Positions 36,716 through 45,296 of a stretch of 64,000 nt of DNA are shown here, piece by piece. The notes below the pieces were generated by a model. The model did no database searches and had not been told where the DNA came from. It worked only from the letters and a program-made list of their open reading frames with translations. Source of the stretch: Burkholderiaceae bacterium (GTDB taxonomy: Bacteria; Pseudomonadota; Gammaproteobacteria; Burkholderiales; Burkholderiaceae_C). The stretch covers positions 1-64,000 of the forward strand of contig CAKKRJ010000005.1 of assembly GCA_919902775.1 (NCBI GenBank), in the 5' to 3' direction. Both the position numbers and the translations under genes were made by a program. Positions within the stretch are counted from its first letter, which is position 1. Each line of letters begins with the position of its first letter.

Positions 36716-37536
36716 GAATGTTGCTCGCTGGTGGTGGCCCAAGGGGCGCTTTGTTTACGTGAAAACGCGGCCAGACCTTGTGCGGCTTCGGCACTGCGCA
36801 GGCCTTGGGCAAAGGCTTGCGCTGCGGCATCACGCACGTCGGGCATGGCCGTGCGCAAGCTGCGCAGCAGTTGTTTGGTGCTGGCCACAGCGCCAGGCGC
36901 AGCGCGCAACAGACGCTTCAGTGTTTGTTGCCAAATCTCTTCAGACGCTTGTTCGATCACCTCGTGGACCAGTCCCATTTGCAGGGCCTGCGTGGCGGTG
37001 TAGCTCAGGCCTTGCAACAGGCACTGGCGTGCCGTGTTTTCGCCCAGGCGTTGCCACACAAAAGGCGCAATCTGCGCGGGCGGCAGGCCCAGCGTGACTT
37101 CGGGCGTGCCCAGCACCGAGCGGGCAGTGGCCACCACATGGTCGGCGCAACACACCAGGCCAAAGCCGCCGCCCATGGCTGCGCCGTCCACCCGGCACAC
37201 CAGCAGCTGGGGCAATGCGCACAAGGCATGCAGCAGGTCACCAAAGCGTTTGTTCATGGCCAGCAGCGGGTCGGTTTGGCCCATTTGCAGTGGCTGGCCG
37301 ATCAGGCTGGCAAAGCCGCCCAGGCTGCCACCAGCGCAAAAGGCACCGCCTGCACCGGTCAGCACCACGATGCGCAGCGCAGGGTCGGCTGCAGCCCGCG
37401 CACAGGCTTGCAGCAAGCCGTCCACCACCGCGTCGCTCAAGGCGTTGCGGGTGATCGGGTCATTCATCGTCCAGGTCTCGACCGCGCCTTCGCGTGTGAT
37501 CTGCAAAGTGCCAGAGGTGTTCATGGGCGTGCTCAT
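36712..37536 (-). CDS. atuE: enoyl-CoA hydratase/isomerase, isohexenylglutaconyl-CoA hydratase type
   Basis: 274 residues. Crotonase fold: NDPITRNALSDAVVDGL, the oxyanion-hole region GAGGAFCAGGSLGGF and GAAMGGGFGLVCCADH, and GTPEVTLGLPPAQIAPFV, where the glutamate would act as catalytic base. In the terpene route it hydrates the carboxylated geranyl-CoA; in leucine catabolism the homologue hydrates methylglutaconyl-CoA. ATGA overlaps on both sides. Assignment rests on operon order. Confidence 0.75.
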   Translation of the reverse strand: MSTPMNTSGTLQITREGAVETWTMNDPITRNALSDAVVDGLLQACARAAADPALRIVVLTGAGGAFCAGGSLGGFASLIGQPLQMGQTDPLLAMNKRFGDLLHALCALPQLLVCRVDGAAMGGGFGLVCCADHVVATARSVLGTPEVTLGLPPAQIAPFVWQRLGENTARQCLLQGLSYTATQALQMGLVHEVIEQASEEIWQQTLKRLLRAAPGAVASTKQLLRSLRTAMPDVRDAAAQAFAQGLRSAEAAQGLAAFSRKQSAPWATTSEQHS

Positions 37537-38705
37537 TTTTGGGGCCGTTTGGCAATGCCCATCATCTTGGACAGGATGCCCAGCATGACTTCGTCAGCGC
37601 CGCCGCCAATGGACGCCAGCCGCCCGTCGCGGTACATGCGCGAGACCTTGTTCTCCCAGGTGTAGCCCATGCCGCCCCAGAACTGCAGACAGGTGTCGGG
37701 CACGGTGCGGTTCAAACGGCCAGCCTTGAGCTTGGCCATGGTGGCCCATTCGGTCACGTCTTCACCGGCCACGTAATGTTCGCAGGCCTGGTAGGTCAGG
37801 GCGCGCAGGCTTTCGACTTCGGCTTTGAGTTCGGCCAGTTTGAATTGCACCCACTGCTGGTCGGCCAGGGTCGCGCCAAACAGCTTGCGCTCTTGCGCCC
37901 ATTCCACCGTCCACTGGATGCAGTTGGTGAGCGACTGCAAGGAGCTGGCCGCGGCCCACAGGCGCTCTTCCTGGAACTGCTGCATCTGGTAGATGAAGCC
38001 CTGACCCTCGGCCCCGATGCGGTAGCGCTGGGGCACGCGGACTTCGTCGAAATAAATCAGGCCGGTGTCGCTGCTGTTCATGCCGATTTTCTTGATCTTC
38101 TTGCCCACCTCGATGCCGGGCAGCAGCTTGCCGTTTTCGCGCATCGGCACCATGACCAGGCTTTTGTTTTTATGGATGGGGCCTTCGCCCGTGTTGACCA
38201 GCATGCACATCCAGTCGGCCTGCAAGCTGTTGGTGATCCACATTTTTTGGCCGCTGATGACGTAGTCGTCGCCGTCCTTGCGCGCCACGGTCTTGATGCC
38301 CGCCACATCACTGCCTGCTCCGGGCTCGCTCACGCCAATGCAGCCGACCATGTCGCCGGCAATCGCCGGGGCCAGAAACTGTGCCCGCAGCTCATCGCTG
38401 CCAAAACGAGCCAGCGCAGGCGTGGCCATGTCGGTTTGCACGCCAATGGCCATGGGGATGCCGCCGCAGTCGATGTGTCCCAGTGCTTCGGCCATGGCCA
38501 TGCTGTAGGAATAGTCCAGGCCCGCGCCGCCATAGGCCTCGGGTTTGGTCAGGCCCAACAGGCCCAGGTCGCCCATCTTCTTGAAAACCTCATGCGCCGG
38601 GAAGATCTCGGCCGCCTCCCACTCGTCCACATGGGGGTTGATCTCGGCTTCGATGAAACGCTTGAGCGTGTTCTGGATCTCGCGGTGCTCGTGGCTGTAT
38701 TGCAT
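37533..38705 (-). CDS. atuD: acyl-CoA dehydrogenase, citronellyl-CoA dehydrogenase type
   Basis: 390 residues. N-terminal helical domain (YSHEHREIQNTLKRFIEAEI, FPAHEVFKKMGDLGLLGL), CIGVSEPGAGSDVAGIKT and MWITNSLQADWMCML for FAD, and a C-terminal GGGADEVMLGILSKM with the likely catalytic glutamate. In the atu pathway AtuD oxidises citronellyl-CoA to geranyl-CoA before carboxylation. Located between the beta subunit (21-base gap, AAGGAG ribosome site) and the crotonase (overlap), as in atuCDE. Confidence 0.78.
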   Translation of the reverse strand: MQYSHEHREIQNTLKRFIEAEINPHVDEWEAAEIFPAHEVFKKMGDLGLLGLTKPEAYGGAGLDYSYSMAMAEALGHIDCGGIPMAIGVQTDMATPALARFGSDELRAQFLAPAIAGDMVGCIGVSEPGAGSDVAGIKTVARKDGDDYVISGQKMWITNSLQADWMCMLVNTGEGPIHKNKSLVMVPMRENGKLLPGIEVGKKIKKIGMNSSDTGLIYFDEVRVPQRYRIGAEGQGFIYQMQQFQEERLWAAASSLQSLTNCIQWTVEWAQERKLFGATLADQQWVQFKLAELKAEVESLRALTYQACEHYVAGEDVTEWATMAKLKAGRLNRTVPDTCLQFWGGMGYTWENKVSRMYRDGRLASIGGGADEVMLGILSKMMGIAKRPQK

Positions 38706-38726
38706 GGTTTGTCTCCTTGGGTTTTA

Positions 38727-40337
38727 TTACATGCGTGCAACGCCGAACTGCGTGGCTCGGGGTTGACGGGTGGCGGCTTCATGGCAGGTGGCGAGGCAAA
38801 AAACCAGCACGGCCCGCGTGTCGCGTGGGTCGATCACGCCATCGTCGAGCACCAGACCGCTGGTGTAGAACGCATCGGCTTGCGCTTCAAACAGGGCCAC
38901 GATCTTGTCGAACTGGGCCTGCATTTTTTCGGGGTCGGGGGTGATGCCTTTGCGGGCCATGCCCGCTTCGGCCACCATCTGCATGGTGCGGGCTGCTTGC
39001 TCGCCGCCCATCACGGCCGTCTTGGCCCCCGGCCAGCTGAACAAGAACCGCGGCGCATAGCCCCGGCCACACATGCCGTAGTTGCCCGCGCCAAACGAGG
39101 CCCCGCACTGGATGGTGATTTGCGGCACGGTGGCATTCGTCACGGCCTGGATCATCTTGGAGCCGTGCTTGATCATGCCGCCCTGTTCGCTGTCCTTGCC
39201 CACCATGTAGCCGGTGGTGTTTTGCAAATACACGAGGGGTTGGCCCAGCTGGCACATCCACTGGATGAAGTGCGTGGCCTTGTTGGCCCCGGCCACATCG
39301 ATCGGCCCGTTGTTGCTGATGATGCCCACCGCATGCCCGCCGATGCGCGCTTGCGCACACACGGTGGCCGCACCGAACAGGGGTTTGAATTCCAGAAAAT
39401 CCGAGTCATCGACCAGGCGCAAGATGACTTCGCGCATGTCGATCGGTTCGCGGTGGTGGGCGGGCATCAGGCCCAGCAGCTCTTCGGCGTCCAGGCGCGG
39501 GGGCTTGGCCTGACGCAGCGTGTTGTGCGCGGCCCAGTCCCAGCGCGCCACCACATCGCGTGCGGTGCCCAGCGCGTGGCGGTCGTCTTCGCACAGGTAT
39601 TCACCCAGGCCCGACACGCTGGTGTGCATCTCGGCACCGCCCAGTTCTTCTTCGGTGGCCACTTCGCCGGTGGCGGCTTTCAGCAAGGGCGGTCCGGCCA
39701 GAAAGGCCCGCGACCTGCCGCGCACCATGATGACCGTGTCAGACAGGCCCGGCATGTAGGCCCCGCCTGCGGTGCCCGAGCCGTGCTGCACGGTGAGCAC
39801 GGGCAAGCCCGCGGCCGACAGGCGCGCCAGGTTGCGAAACAGGCTGCCGCCCAGCACAAAGCCCTCGACCTTGTATTGCATCAGGTTGGCCCCGGCGCTT
39901 TCGACCAGGTGCACAAAGGGCAATTTGTTTTCGAGCGCCAACTCTTGCACCCGCAAAATCTTTTCCAGACCGCGTGCCTGAATGGCGCCGGCCTCGATGC
40001 CTGAATCACTGGCCACCACCATGCAGCGCACACCTTCGACAAAGCCGATGCCCGCGATCATGCCGCCCCCTGGCACCGACTTGGCCGGGTCGGGTGTGTC
40101 CTGCATGAAGCCCGCCAGCGCACACAGCGGCAAGAAGGGCGCACCGGGGTCGAGCAGCAAGGCCACACGTTCACGCGGCAGCAGTTGCCCACGTTTGTCG
40201 AACACCGGTTTCGATTGTGCAGAGGCCTGCGCGGCACGGTCTTGCAAGGCTTGCCACTGCGCCAGACGCGCCAGCGCGGCCTCACGCCGTTGCTGGGCCA
40301 CAGGGCTGTTCGGGTTCCAGGTAGATTCAAATGTCAT
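38727..40337 (-). CDS. atuC: acyl-CoA carboxylase carboxyltransferase (beta) subunit, geranyl-CoA carboxylase type
   Basis: 536 residues, the length of AtuC and LiuB. Two crotonase-like carboxyltransferase halves: N-half with ESAGANLMQYKVEGFVLGG and GTAGGAYMPGLSD; C-half with VGIISNNGPIDVAGANKATH, NTTGYMVGKDSEQGGMIKHG and SFGAGNYGMCGRGY. Transfers CO2 from biotin to the gamma carbon of a 3-methyl-enoyl-CoA. ATG at 40337 overlaps the SDR stop; the upstream frame inside the SDR gene is a shadow. Confidence 0.82.
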   Translation of the reverse strand: MTFESTWNPNSPVAQQRREAALARLAQWQALQDRAAQASAQSKPVFDKRGQLLPRERVALLLDPGAPFLPLCALAGFMQDTPDPAKSVPGGGMIAGIGFVEGVRCMVVASDSGIEAGAIQARGLEKILRVQELALENKLPFVHLVESAGANLMQYKVEGFVLGGSLFRNLARLSAAGLPVLTVQHGSGTAGGAYMPGLSDTVIMVRGRSRAFLAGPPLLKAATGEVATEEELGGAEMHTSVSGLGEYLCEDDRHALGTARDVVARWDWAAHNTLRQAKPPRLDAEELLGLMPAHHREPIDMREVILRLVDDSDFLEFKPLFGAATVCAQARIGGHAVGIISNNGPIDVAGANKATHFIQWMCQLGQPLVYLQNTTGYMVGKDSEQGGMIKHGSKMIQAVTNATVPQITIQCGASFGAGNYGMCGRGYAPRFLFSWPGAKTAVMGGEQAARTMQMVAEAGMARKGITPDPEKMQAQFDKIVALFEAQADAFYTSGLVLDDGVIDPRDTRAVLVFCLATCHEAATRQPRATQFGVARM

Positions 40338-41236
40338 TGGAAAACCTTGGGGGTGGTGGCGTGGTGAAAGCCGTTGAAGGGTTTGACGGCATCGCGTTGC
40401 TGCACATCGGGCGTGGCCACGGCGTGTTGCCAGCCCATGCGCATTTGCGGACGCGCACCGTCCACGCGCAGCACCGTGCCGCTGACAAAGTTGGCTGCGG
40501 GTGACAGCAAAAACACGATGGCGGCGGAGGTTTCGGCCTCGGTGCCAAAGCGGCCTTGCGGCACCGTGTTGCGCATGGCGCGCAGCATGTCTCCGGCCTC
40601 GGGTGGGTAGTGGTCCATGCCGCTGCTGGCGATGTAGCCCGGCGCCACGGCGTTCACGCGCACACCGCAAGCGGCCCACTCCAGCGCGGCCGTCTCGGTG
40701 AAGCTGACCATGCCTGCCCGTGCAGCGCCGCTGTGGCCCATGCCGGGCATGGAGCCCCACATGTCGGCCACGATGTTGACCACCGCACCGCCGTGCGTTT
40801 GCATGCTTTGGTTGAAGCATTCACGCGCCACCAGAAAGCCGCCGGTGAGGTTGGTGTCGATGACCGCTTGCCAACCTTTGGCGCTGGTGGTGGCCAATGG
40901 CGAGATGTATTGACCGCCCGCATTGTTGACCAGAGCGTGGATGCGCCCCTGCTGCTGCACCACCTGCGCGACCATGGCTTTCACATCGTCTTCGCGCCGG
41001 ATGTCACAGCTGTGCCAGCTGGCCTGGCCACCATCGCCGATGATTTCTTGTGCGGTGTTTGCCAGACGTTCCGGGTTGCGCCCCACCAGCACCACCTGCG
41101 CCCCCAGGCTGGCCAGTTCGTGCGCAGTGCAGCGGCCAATGCCCGAGCCGCCACCGGTGACCATGACCACTTGCCCCGTCAGCAGGGTGGATGAAAAGAC
41201 CGATTGGTAATGTGCTGCAGGCCGTGAGGGGTTCAT
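40334..41236 (-). CDS. atuB: PECR-like short-chain dehydrogenase/reductase, AtuB candidate
   Basis: 300 residues. Rossmann fold with TGGGSGIGR and the NNAGGQYISPL block. At the normal Y-x3-K position the chain reads MGHSGAARAGMVSFTE, like peroxisomal trans-2-enoyl-CoA reductases (HSGAARAG), so the classic catalytic Tyr/Lys pair is not seen. AtuB of Pseudomonas occupies the same place before atuC. It could reduce an enoyl-CoA or act on citronellol/citronellal. Start at 41236 overlaps the tetR stop; stop overlaps the atuC start. Confidence 0.72.
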   Translation of the reverse strand: MNPSRPAAHYQSVFSSTLLTGQVVMVTGGGSGIGRCTAHELASLGAQVVLVGRNPERLANTAQEIIGDGGQASWHSCDIRREDDVKAMVAQVVQQQGRIHALVNNAGGQYISPLATTSAKGWQAVIDTNLTGGFLVARECFNQSMQTHGGAVVNIVADMWGSMPGMGHSGAARAGMVSFTETAALEWAACGVRVNAVAPGYIASSGMDHYPPEAGDMLRAMRNTVPQGRFGTEAETSAAIVFLLSPAANFVSGTVLRVDGARPQMRMGWQHAVATPDVQQRDAVKPFNGFHHATTPKVFQ

Positions 41237-41889
41237 GGTTTGTCGCGTAAAAAAAGTTGCAGAGCGGTGTCGGTTAAATCGTCCAGCGAGGCGCGTGTGG
41301 CTTGGCTGTTTTTGAGCGCAGGCTCGTACCACTGCACCGACCAGTTGAGGGCACCAAAAATCATCAAGCGCGCCAGGCCCACCGGTGCTTGCAATTGGCC
41401 GCTGGCGTGCAGCGCTTGCAGCACCGGAATCCAGGCGGCTTCGTAGTCGTCTTTGAGTGCGGTGATGGTCTTGCGTTGTGCAGGCTCCAACGAGCGCCAT
41501 TCGTAGAGCATCACCGGGATGAAGTCACTGTCCGGGCCCAGCAGCACATCGAAGTGGTGGCGGATCAGACTGCGCAGGCGCTCGCGGGCGCTCTGGGTGG
41601 GGCTGGCTTGTCCACAGGCGGCCAGCTGGCGATCAATGGCCTGCTTCATGCCCTCGACCATCACCGCCTGCAACAGGTCTTGCTTGTTGCCGAAGTGGTA
41701 GAACGGTGAGCCCGATTGCATGCCCACTTTGGCCGCAATCTCGCGGGTGCTGGTCGCGTCGTAGCCCTTGAGCTTGAACAGCTGGGCAGCCGCCGAGATG
41801 AGCGCCTGACGGCGGTTGCCGTCGTCGCGTTCGTCTTCGGTTTTTTTGGGGCGCCCGCGTGCGCGTGGGGGTTGGGCCAGTTCGGTCAT
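41233..41889 (-). CDS. TetR/AcrR family regulator inside the atu-like operon
   Basis: 218 residues. Basic, unstructured N-terminus (PPRARGRPKKTEDERDDGNR) and a helix-turn-helix at about 27-70 (AQLFKLKGYDATSTREIAAK, SGSPFYHFGNKQDLL). The C-terminal domain is helical with WSVQWYEP, typical of acyl-CoA or lipid-responsive TetRs. ATG at 41889, 5 bases after the upstream acyl-CoA dehydrogenase stop; its own stop overlaps the SDR start. Probably the operon's own repressor, likely acting at the palindrome near 45.2 kb. Confidence 0.88.
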   Translation of the reverse strand: MTELAQPPRARGRPKKTEDERDDGNRRQALISAAAQLFKLKGYDATSTREIAAKVGMQSGSPFYHFGNKQDLLQAVMVEGMKQAIDRQLAACGQASPTQSARERLRSLIRHHFDVLLGPDSDFIPVMLYEWRSLEPAQRKTITALKDDYEAAWIPVLQALHASGQLQAPVGLARLMIFGALNWSVQWYEPALKNSQATRASLDDLTDTALQLFLRDKP

Positions 41890-41894
41890 TCGCT

Positions 41895-43058
41895 TCAGCG
41901 CCCGGCCAGGCCCATGCTGCGCGAAATCACCTCTTTCATGATCTCGTTGGTGCCGCCGTAGATGCGTTGCACGCGGGCGTCGGCATAGGCGCGGGTGATG
42001 GGGTATTCCCACATGTAGCCATAGCCACCGTGCAGCTGTACACATTCGTCCATCACCTTGCATTGCAGGTCCGAGCACCAGTACTTGGCCATGCTGGCGG
42101 TGGCGGTGTCGAGTTTGTCTTGCACGATCAGTTCGCAGCATTTGTCCACAAACACGCGCGCCACCTGCACCTCGGTTTGCAGCTCGGCCAGGGTGTAGCG
42201 GGTGTTCTGGTAGTTGCCCACGGCTTGGCCAAATACCTTGCGGTCTTTCACGTATTGCACCGTCCAGTCGATGGCCGCCTGCGCAGCGGCAATGCCGCCA
42301 ATGGCAATCTGCAGGCGCTCCCAAGGCAGTTGTTCCATCAGGCAAATGAAACCCTTGCCCTGCATGGCCGTGCCGCCCAGCAGCTGATCGGCGCTGACCC
42401 TGACGTTGTCAAAAAACAGCTCGGAGGTGTCTTGTGCTTTGAGGCCCAACTTCTTCAATCGCTTGCCCTTTTCGAAGCCGGGCATGTCGCGCTCGATCAG
42501 GAACAAGCTGGTGCCTTTGGCACCGGCGGCTGGGTCGGTCTTGGCCACCAGAATCACCAGATCGGCATGCCAGCCGTTGGTGATGAAGGTCTTGCTGCCG
42601 TTGATCAGGTAAGTGCCATCGGCTTGCAAGAGCGCTGTGGTTTTCACGCCTTGCAGGTCCGAGCCCGCTGCCGGTTCGCTCATGGCAATCGCACCCACCA
42701 TCTCGCCGCTGGCCAGCCTGGGCAGGTACTTTTGCTTTTGCGCTTCGGTGCCGTAATGCAGGATGTAGGGGGCCACGATCTCGCTGTGCAGACCGTAGCC
42801 GATGCCACTGAAACCGCCGCGTGCGAGTTCCTCCATCTGCACCACCGAGTACAACTTGTCGGCATCCGAGCCGCCATAGGCTTCGGGCAGCGTCATGCAC
42901 AAAAAGCCATTTTCGCCGGCCTTGTGCCAGACGGCGCGGTCGACATAGCCTTGCTCTTCCCAGGCTTCGTGGTAGGGGGCGATTTCCTTGTCCATGAAGC
43001 GGCGAAAGCTGTCGCGGAAGGCTTCGTGGTCGGCGGTAAAAAGGGTGCGTTCGATCAT
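41895..43058 (-). CDS. acyl-CoA dehydrogenase, long-chain type
   Basis: 387 residues. MIERTLFTADHEAFRDSFRR start, AIAMSEPAAGSDLQGVKT and TFITNGWHADLVILVAKT FAD motifs, and the C-terminal RVQRIYGGTNEIMKEVISRS, which holds the catalytic glutamate in the usual medium/long-chain position. Feeds electrons to ETF. It directly precedes tetR and follows the S9 peptidase gene by 34 bases, with GGAGAA as ribosome site. Confidence 0.9.
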   Translation of the reverse strand: MIERTLFTADHEAFRDSFRRFMDKEIAPYHEAWEEQGYVDRAVWHKAGENGFLCMTLPEAYGGSDADKLYSVVQMEELARGGFSGIGYGLHSEIVAPYILHYGTEAQKQKYLPRLASGEMVGAIAMSEPAAGSDLQGVKTTALLQADGTYLINGSKTFITNGWHADLVILVAKTDPAAGAKGTSLFLIERDMPGFEKGKRLKKLGLKAQDTSELFFDNVRVSADQLLGGTAMQGKGFICLMEQLPWERLQIAIGGIAAAQAAIDWTVQYVKDRKVFGQAVGNYQNTRYTLAELQTEVQVARVFVDKCCELIVQDKLDTATASMAKYWCSDLQCKVMDECVQLHGGYGYMWEYPITRAYADARVQRIYGGTNEIMKEVISRSMGLAGR

Positions 43059-43092
43059 GGTTTTCTCCAGTCCAAGTCAGTGTGAAGGTCGC

Positions 43093-45123
43093 TCAGCGGG
43101 GCATGAGCTGGTAATAGTCAAATCCGGCGCTTTGCCCGCCCAGGCAATCGGCAAAGAAGTCTTCTATCTCGCGCCACATGGCCAGGCGGTTTCGCCATTT
43201 GCTGATGGCGTGCCCCTCGTTGGGGAACACCAAGTAGTTCACCGGCTGGCCACGCTGGCGCAGCGCGTTGACCACATCGTCAGAGTCCTGTCGCAGCACG
43301 CGGATATCGTTGGCTCCGTGGATCACCAGCAGAGGTGCCTGGATCTGGTCCAGGTAGGACACGGGAGAGTTACGCAGCATGTCGGCTCGCTCGTTGGCTT
43401 TGCTCACGTCGCCGTAGGTACGGGTGAAATAGTGGCGGTTGCGCCAGAAAGGTGGCCAGTTTTCCATCACGCGAGGCCAATTCGCCACGCCCACCACGTT
43501 CACGCCGCAGCGGTAGTTGTGTGGTTTCTGTGCCAGCTGCGCCAGCACGGAGAAGCCACCGAAGCTGCCTCCCAGAACCGCCAGTCGTTTCGGATCGGCC
43601 ACACCCTGGTCCACCGCCCACTGCACCGCTTCAGCAATGTCCTGTTGAACCCGACCATTGGTTTGCCGGTCTGCGGCCTCCAAGTGGGCGCGGCCATAAC
43701 CAGACGAACCCCGGTAATTCACCTGCAGCACCGCATAACCCCGGTTGACCAATAACTGGCGGGAGTTGTGGGCGGCGGGCAGCCAGTTGTCACGCGCCCA
43801 AGGGCCGCCGTGAATTTCTACCACCATGGGCGTTGCGCCCTGCACCCCGCGTGGGCGTATCAGGTAACCCGCAATCTTGCGCCCGTCGCTGGCATTGAAC
43901 TCGAATGGCACCGTGGGTGAAAGTATCTCTGCCAGCTCTTTGAATTGCGAATTGAGCCGCTGCACGCTGCCCGTTTGGCGGTCCCATAACAGCTCAGCAG
44001 TGTCAAAGTCGCTTTGGCTGCGCAGCAAGATCCGACGACCGTCGGTGCTGCCATTCCTGGGGACAATGCTGATGGGGTCGGCAGTCAGCAGGCCTTGTTT
44101 CAAGGCCTGTGCCGCCACCGCTTGAACCTCTTGACCGGTGGCTGGATTCAGGTGGTGCACCTGCGGGTAGCCCGGCTCCACCACATAGCCCGCGGGTCCA
44201 CCCTGCCTGCCCTCAAACAGCACCTGCCCCAGATCCACCCGCTCATGCTCGGCCAGCACCCGCTGCTCACCACTGTCCAGGTTCAGTTCAACCAGCGCGG
44301 TCTTGTCTCGGCCCAGGTTGGACAAGGCCCAGACGCGCCGCGCGGTGTTGTCGATGCGCAGCACCCAGAAGCTGTCAAAGCCGCCCACAGTTTGCAAGAC
44401 GCGCCACTGCCCATCCGGCTGCAGCAGCTCGACCACACTGTCCGAGCCGTCGGGCCTCGCGAGCTGGCGCACCCTGCCAGCGAGTTGGCCTTGGGTATCG
44501 ATCAACCAGTGCAACACCAGACCATTGTTGCGGGCCACTTCACGCAGCGTGCGGCTGCCAGCATCGGCTTCGTGCAGATCGAACGAGGCTCGGTCGCGCT
44601 GGTTGCTGGCCACGAAAAAGCGGGCACTGCCCTCGGCCCCCATGCCGACCACGAAGCTGCGTACGCCTTGTGCAGGCGTCAAAACCCAAGGAGACAAAGT
44701 GCCTTGATCGGCGTCCTGCACAAAAAGACGGATGTTCTCGTCGCCCTGATCGTCCTTGCTGAACACGAAATGGCGGCTGTTGGGCAACCAGTTGTAATAA
44801 CCACCACGGCGACCTTGATTACCTACCGGGTATGCCGTGACCGGCGCGTTGGCCTTGACAGCACGTACCGCCAGTCCAGAGTCCAGCCCCACGGTCTGGG
44901 ACCATAGCAAGCGCTCGCCGTCGGGCGACATCACAAAACCGCCAGTGCGTTCGGTATTGGCTACAAAAGCACGCACCGGCAACAGGGGCGCAAGCTGCCC
45001 CGCCACCTGGGCTGCCTGGAGTCCCGGGTGTTGTGGCGATACGGCACATGCCGTCAACGCACAGGCCAGCACCAAAGCGCTCAGTCTGCTCGCCGTCCTG
45101 ACCATCCATTGTGTTTTCATCAT
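43093..45123 (-). CDS. S9 family prolyl oligopeptidase-like peptidase, predicted lipoprotein
   Basis: 676 residues. Lipoprotein signal: LVLACALTAC with LTAC at 23-26 (lipidated Cys26), so anchored in the periplasmic side of a membrane. A seven-bladed beta-propeller-like N-part (about 45-400; repeated SPDGERLLW, NSRHFVFSKDDQGDENI) precedes a catalytic alpha/beta-hydrolase domain: nucleophile in GGSFGGFS (Ser520), acid in GANDIRVLR, histidine in NEGHAIS. AGGAGG six bases before the ATG is a strong ribosome site. Could cleave short peptides or esters. First gene of the minus-strand operon. Confidence 0.92.
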   Translation of the reverse strand: MMKTQWMVRTASRLSALVLACALTACAVSPQHPGLQAAQVAGQLAPLLPVRAFVANTERTGGFVMSPDGERLLWSQTVGLDSGLAVRAVKANAPVTAYPVGNQGRRGGYYNWLPNSRHFVFSKDDQGDENIRLFVQDADQGTLSPWVLTPAQGVRSFVVGMGAEGSARFFVASNQRDRASFDLHEADAGSRTLREVARNNGLVLHWLIDTQGQLAGRVRQLARPDGSDSVVELLQPDGQWRVLQTVGGFDSFWVLRIDNTARRVWALSNLGRDKTALVELNLDSGEQRVLAEHERVDLGQVLFEGRQGGPAGYVVEPGYPQVHHLNPATGQEVQAVAAQALKQGLLTADPISIVPRNGSTDGRRILLRSQSDFDTAELLWDRQTGSVQRLNSQFKELAEILSPTVPFEFNASDGRKIAGYLIRPRGVQGATPMVVEIHGGPWARDNWLPAAHNSRQLLVNRGYAVLQVNYRGSSGYGRAHLEAADRQTNGRVQQDIAEAVQWAVDQGVADPKRLAVLGGSFGGFSVLAQLAQKPHNYRCGVNVVGVANWPRVMENWPPFWRNRHYFTRTYGDVSKANERADMLRNSPVSYLDQIQAPLLVIHGANDIRVLRQDSDDVVNALRQRGQPVNYLVFPNEGHAISKWRNRLAMWREIEDFFADCLGGQSAGFDYYQLMPR

Positions 45124-45202
45124 CTTGGTCCTCCTAGACGCGGTGGGGTTCGCTTGTCTGGCTCATTCTGGGTTGATGCCAGCTGACTTGATGCCCCATT
45201 TA

Positions 45203-45239
45203 TTTATGCCAAGCATTTGCTTGGCATAAAGTTTATACT
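45203..45239. promoter_or_regulatory. palindromic operator overlapping a promoter between divergent operons
   Basis: Perfect 12-bp arms TTTATGCCAAGC (45203-45214) and GCTTGGCATAAA (45219-45230) around ATTT, followed by a -10-like TATACT at 45234-45239 for the plus-strand thiolase operon. It lies in the 173-base region shared with the S9/atu-like operon, so one repressor could control both. No good -35 box is seen. Confidence 0.7.
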
Positions 45240-45296
45240 CTTTGTCGCATCCCGAAAATACCGGGCAAACCCCTTGATGATCCCCAGGAGACATTC

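Noticed and set aside
34754..40004. Two long plus-strand open frames (about 750 and 820 codons) opposite the atu-like operon
   Set aside because: Antisense of carboxylase and dehydrogenase genes with intact motifs; the predicted proteins show no family features.
33570..41236. Interpretation as a leucine/isovalerate (liu) operon
   Set aside because: The presence of the SDR and the order beta-ACAD-crotonase-alpha match atuBCDEF better than liuABCD, and no HMG-CoA lyase follows. Kept as an alternative, not as the call.
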